Positions 13,454 through 14,656 of a stretch of 14,656 nucleotides of DNA are shown here, piece after piece. Every line of letters starts with the position of its first letter. The first letter of the stretch is position 1. Position numbers and translations under genes: made by a program. The notes beneath the pieces are model-generated. The model saw only the letters and a list, made by a program, of their open reading frames with translations, made no database searches and was not told the DNA's origin. The stretch is from Ruminococcaceae bacterium UBA7075 (GTDB lineage Bacteria; Bacillota; Clostridia; Oscillospirales; Acutalibacteraceae): positions 1 through 14,656 of the forward strand of contig DKZL01000010.1 in NCBI GenBank assembly GCA_002493635.1, written 5' to 3'.

Positions 13454-14656
13454 TTAGGGGTACAAAATTTCGTCTAAATTAAGTAGACCAATCCCTTTAT
13501 AGTAGATATCGATTTTTTGGTGACGATTACCGTCGATTATAGCAGATTGAAAAACTTCAATTTTTTCAATGAAGTCGTTAATAATTTCAGAATTTAGCTC
13601 ATCAATGGGATTATCGTATTTATCAAGAACTGCAAAAAACTGATTAATCTGTTTTTTTTCTTTATCAGCATCAACACAATCTCTTGCATTTGCTAAAACA
13701 CTCTGATTGAGCTGTTTTTGTTCCGCAGAAAATTGTTGAGAAAGCTTAGTAAAGGTTTCAAGGGAAATATTTCCTGCAACTTTATCCTCATATAAATTTT
13801 TTAGAATTGTATCAATCTCTTTAATCCTCTTTTGAGTGTTAAAGAGATTTTCTTCTTTTACCTTTTGATTAAGATTACTGCGTTTTAAAACTTCATCTAA
13901 AATTTTTGTTTTTATTAAGTTTTTGTTGTGAGAAGGGAAGAGAAAACGGTTAATTTCGTTTTTTACGTATTCTTTTAACTTGTTCTCATTGATGTAGTGA
14001 GAAGTGCATAGTGAATACTTACGGTATTTGCTACAGAAATAAGAAACACGAGTAGTATCTCTACCTCTCTTAACATACATTTTGCTTCCACAGTCAGGAC
14101 AATAGAGTATATCTCTAAACAACACAGGCTCGCTCATCGGCATATATCGTTTATGCTTACCTCGTATTTCCTGTACTTTTTCAAAATCTTCTCTGCTTAT
14201 GATAGCAGGCTGAGTATCATAAAAAATTTTAATGTTGGACACATTATTTTTAGTACGCTTATGAGGTTTACCGTATGGATACTGTTTTAATTTAAAATTA
14301 ACAGTGTCACCACAGTATTCTCTATGCCCAAGAATTCCTACCACAGATTGTGCATTCCAGCGATATGGGTTAATGTTTGCTATACCGTTAGCTTTTATTT
14401 TATTAAAATAAGCTGACGGAGTTTTTATTTTATTTGCAAATAAATAATTTGCAATCATTTTTGTTCCATATCCATCAATGTAAAGCTGAAAAATTTTTCT
14501 TACAATCTCAGCTGCCGGTTCGTCAATTATCCACTCTTTGTTTTCATCTTTTTTGTATCCGAAAACAGGTCTTGATGTTAATCGTTTTCCTGAATTGCCC
14601 TTGCTTTTGATAACGGCTCTTTGCTTGCGTGATGCGTCTTTTGCGTACCACTCATT
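13454..14656 (-). CDS. large serine recombinase, N-terminus cut off by the window
   Basis: 400 C-terminal residues are visible; the frame stays open to the right edge, beginning NEWYAKDASRKQRAV, so roughly the catalytic domain is missing. The NEWYAKD...KGNSGKR...FGYKKD stretch, the GYGTKMIANYL helix and WNAQSVVGILGHREYCGD are the recombinase domain of TndX/Tn4451-type large serine integrases. A zinc ribbon follows (CPDCG near plus-strand 14092-14105, further Cys near 14010-14035), then a long charged coiled coil (KRSNLNQKVKEENLFN...FSAEQKQLNQS) and a C-terminal strand pair. It would excise and integrate the element. An ATG at 14458 is internal, not the start. It lies tail-in towards the relaxase, which suggests that the element's end lies just beyond the right edge. 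Confidence 0.9.
   Translation of the reverse strand, partial: NEWYAKDASRKQRAVIKSKGNSGKRLTSRPVFGYKKDENKEWIIDEPAAEIVRKIFQLYIDGYGTKMIANYLFANKIKTPSAYFNKIKANGIANINPYRWNAQSVVGILGHREYCGDTVNFKLKQYPYGKPHKRTKNNVSNIKIFYDTQPAIISREDFEKVQEIRGKHKRYMPMSEPVLFRDILYCPDCGSKMYVKRGRDTTRVSYFCSKYRKYSLCTSHYINENKLKEYVKNEINRFLFPSHNKNLIKTKILDEVLKRSNLNQKVKEENLFNTQKRIKEIDTILKNLYEDKVAGNISLETFTKLSQQFSAEQKQLNQSVLANARDCVDADKEKKQINQFFAVLDKYDNPIDELNSEIINDFIEKIEVFQSAIIDGNRHQKIDIYYKGIGLLNLDEILYP

Noticed and set aside
14456..14458. ATG as the start of the serine recombinase
   Set aside because: Recombinase-like sequence (NEWYAKD, GNSGKR, FGYKKD) continues upstream to the window edge in the same frame.
1..14656. CRISPR arrays, tRNA/rRNA genes, insertion sequences, antibiotic-resistance genes
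   Set aside because: None seen; no regular repeat-spacer pattern, cloverleaf, transposase or known resistance motif. The GNAT protein does not show features of a known aminoglycoside acetyltransferase.

Overview
The window is most of the transfer region of an integrative and conjugative element (ICE) of the Tn1549/CTn type found in gut Clostridia. The basis is the gene set: a Cna-B/VaFE surface protein, a class B sortase, PrgI, TrbL and VirB4 homologues, a membrane-anchored NlpC/P60 hydrolase, a MobP3-like relaxase with a ribbon-helix-helix partner, and a large serine recombinase. Moderately low GC, strong GGAGG ribosome binding sites and sortase signals point to a Gram-positive Firmicute, probably a Ruminococcaceae/Lachnospiraceae-type anaerobe. 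No species call is possible.

Layout. Bases 1-8698 are a tightly packed plus-strand operon: a surface adhesin truncated by the left edge, a DUF4406-like protein, a small pilin-like membrane protein, TrbL/VirB6, PrgI/VirB3, a 196-aa TraC-like protein, sortase B, VirB4, an AT-rich nuclease-like insert (6813-7310), the NlpC/P60 hydrolase and a DUF6103-like protein. The insert has its own promoter and terminator. An amidoligase, a gamma-glutamylcyclotransferase and an unrecognised 130-aa protein follow (8695-10653) and overlap like one operon. Bases 10654-11011 are non-coding, rich in inverted and direct repeats, and are the best oriT candidate. The relaxosome genes (ribbon-helix-helix protein and relaxase) follow. 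On the minus strand, a GNAT acetyltransferase and a large serine recombinase, cut by the right edge, close the window.

How it fits together. The relaxase and its partner would nick the repeat region. TrbL, PrgI, VirB4 and the pilin-like protein form the membrane part of a type IV secretion machine. The NlpC/P60 enzyme opens peptidoglycan, and sortase plus adhesin serve the cell surface. The serine recombinase would integrate or excise the element. The coupling protein (VirD4), the replication initiator and the attachment sites are not visible and probably lie outside.

The most unusual parts are the autonomous nuclease-like cargo gene inside the transfer operon, the amidoligase/GGCT/unknown module next to the mobilisation locus, and the nested repeats of the putative oriT. 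Also notable are a probable non-ATG/GTG/TTG start of trbL just behind a hairpin, and a sorting signal (KPQTG) that departs from LPXTG. All functions are inferred from motifs and context only.
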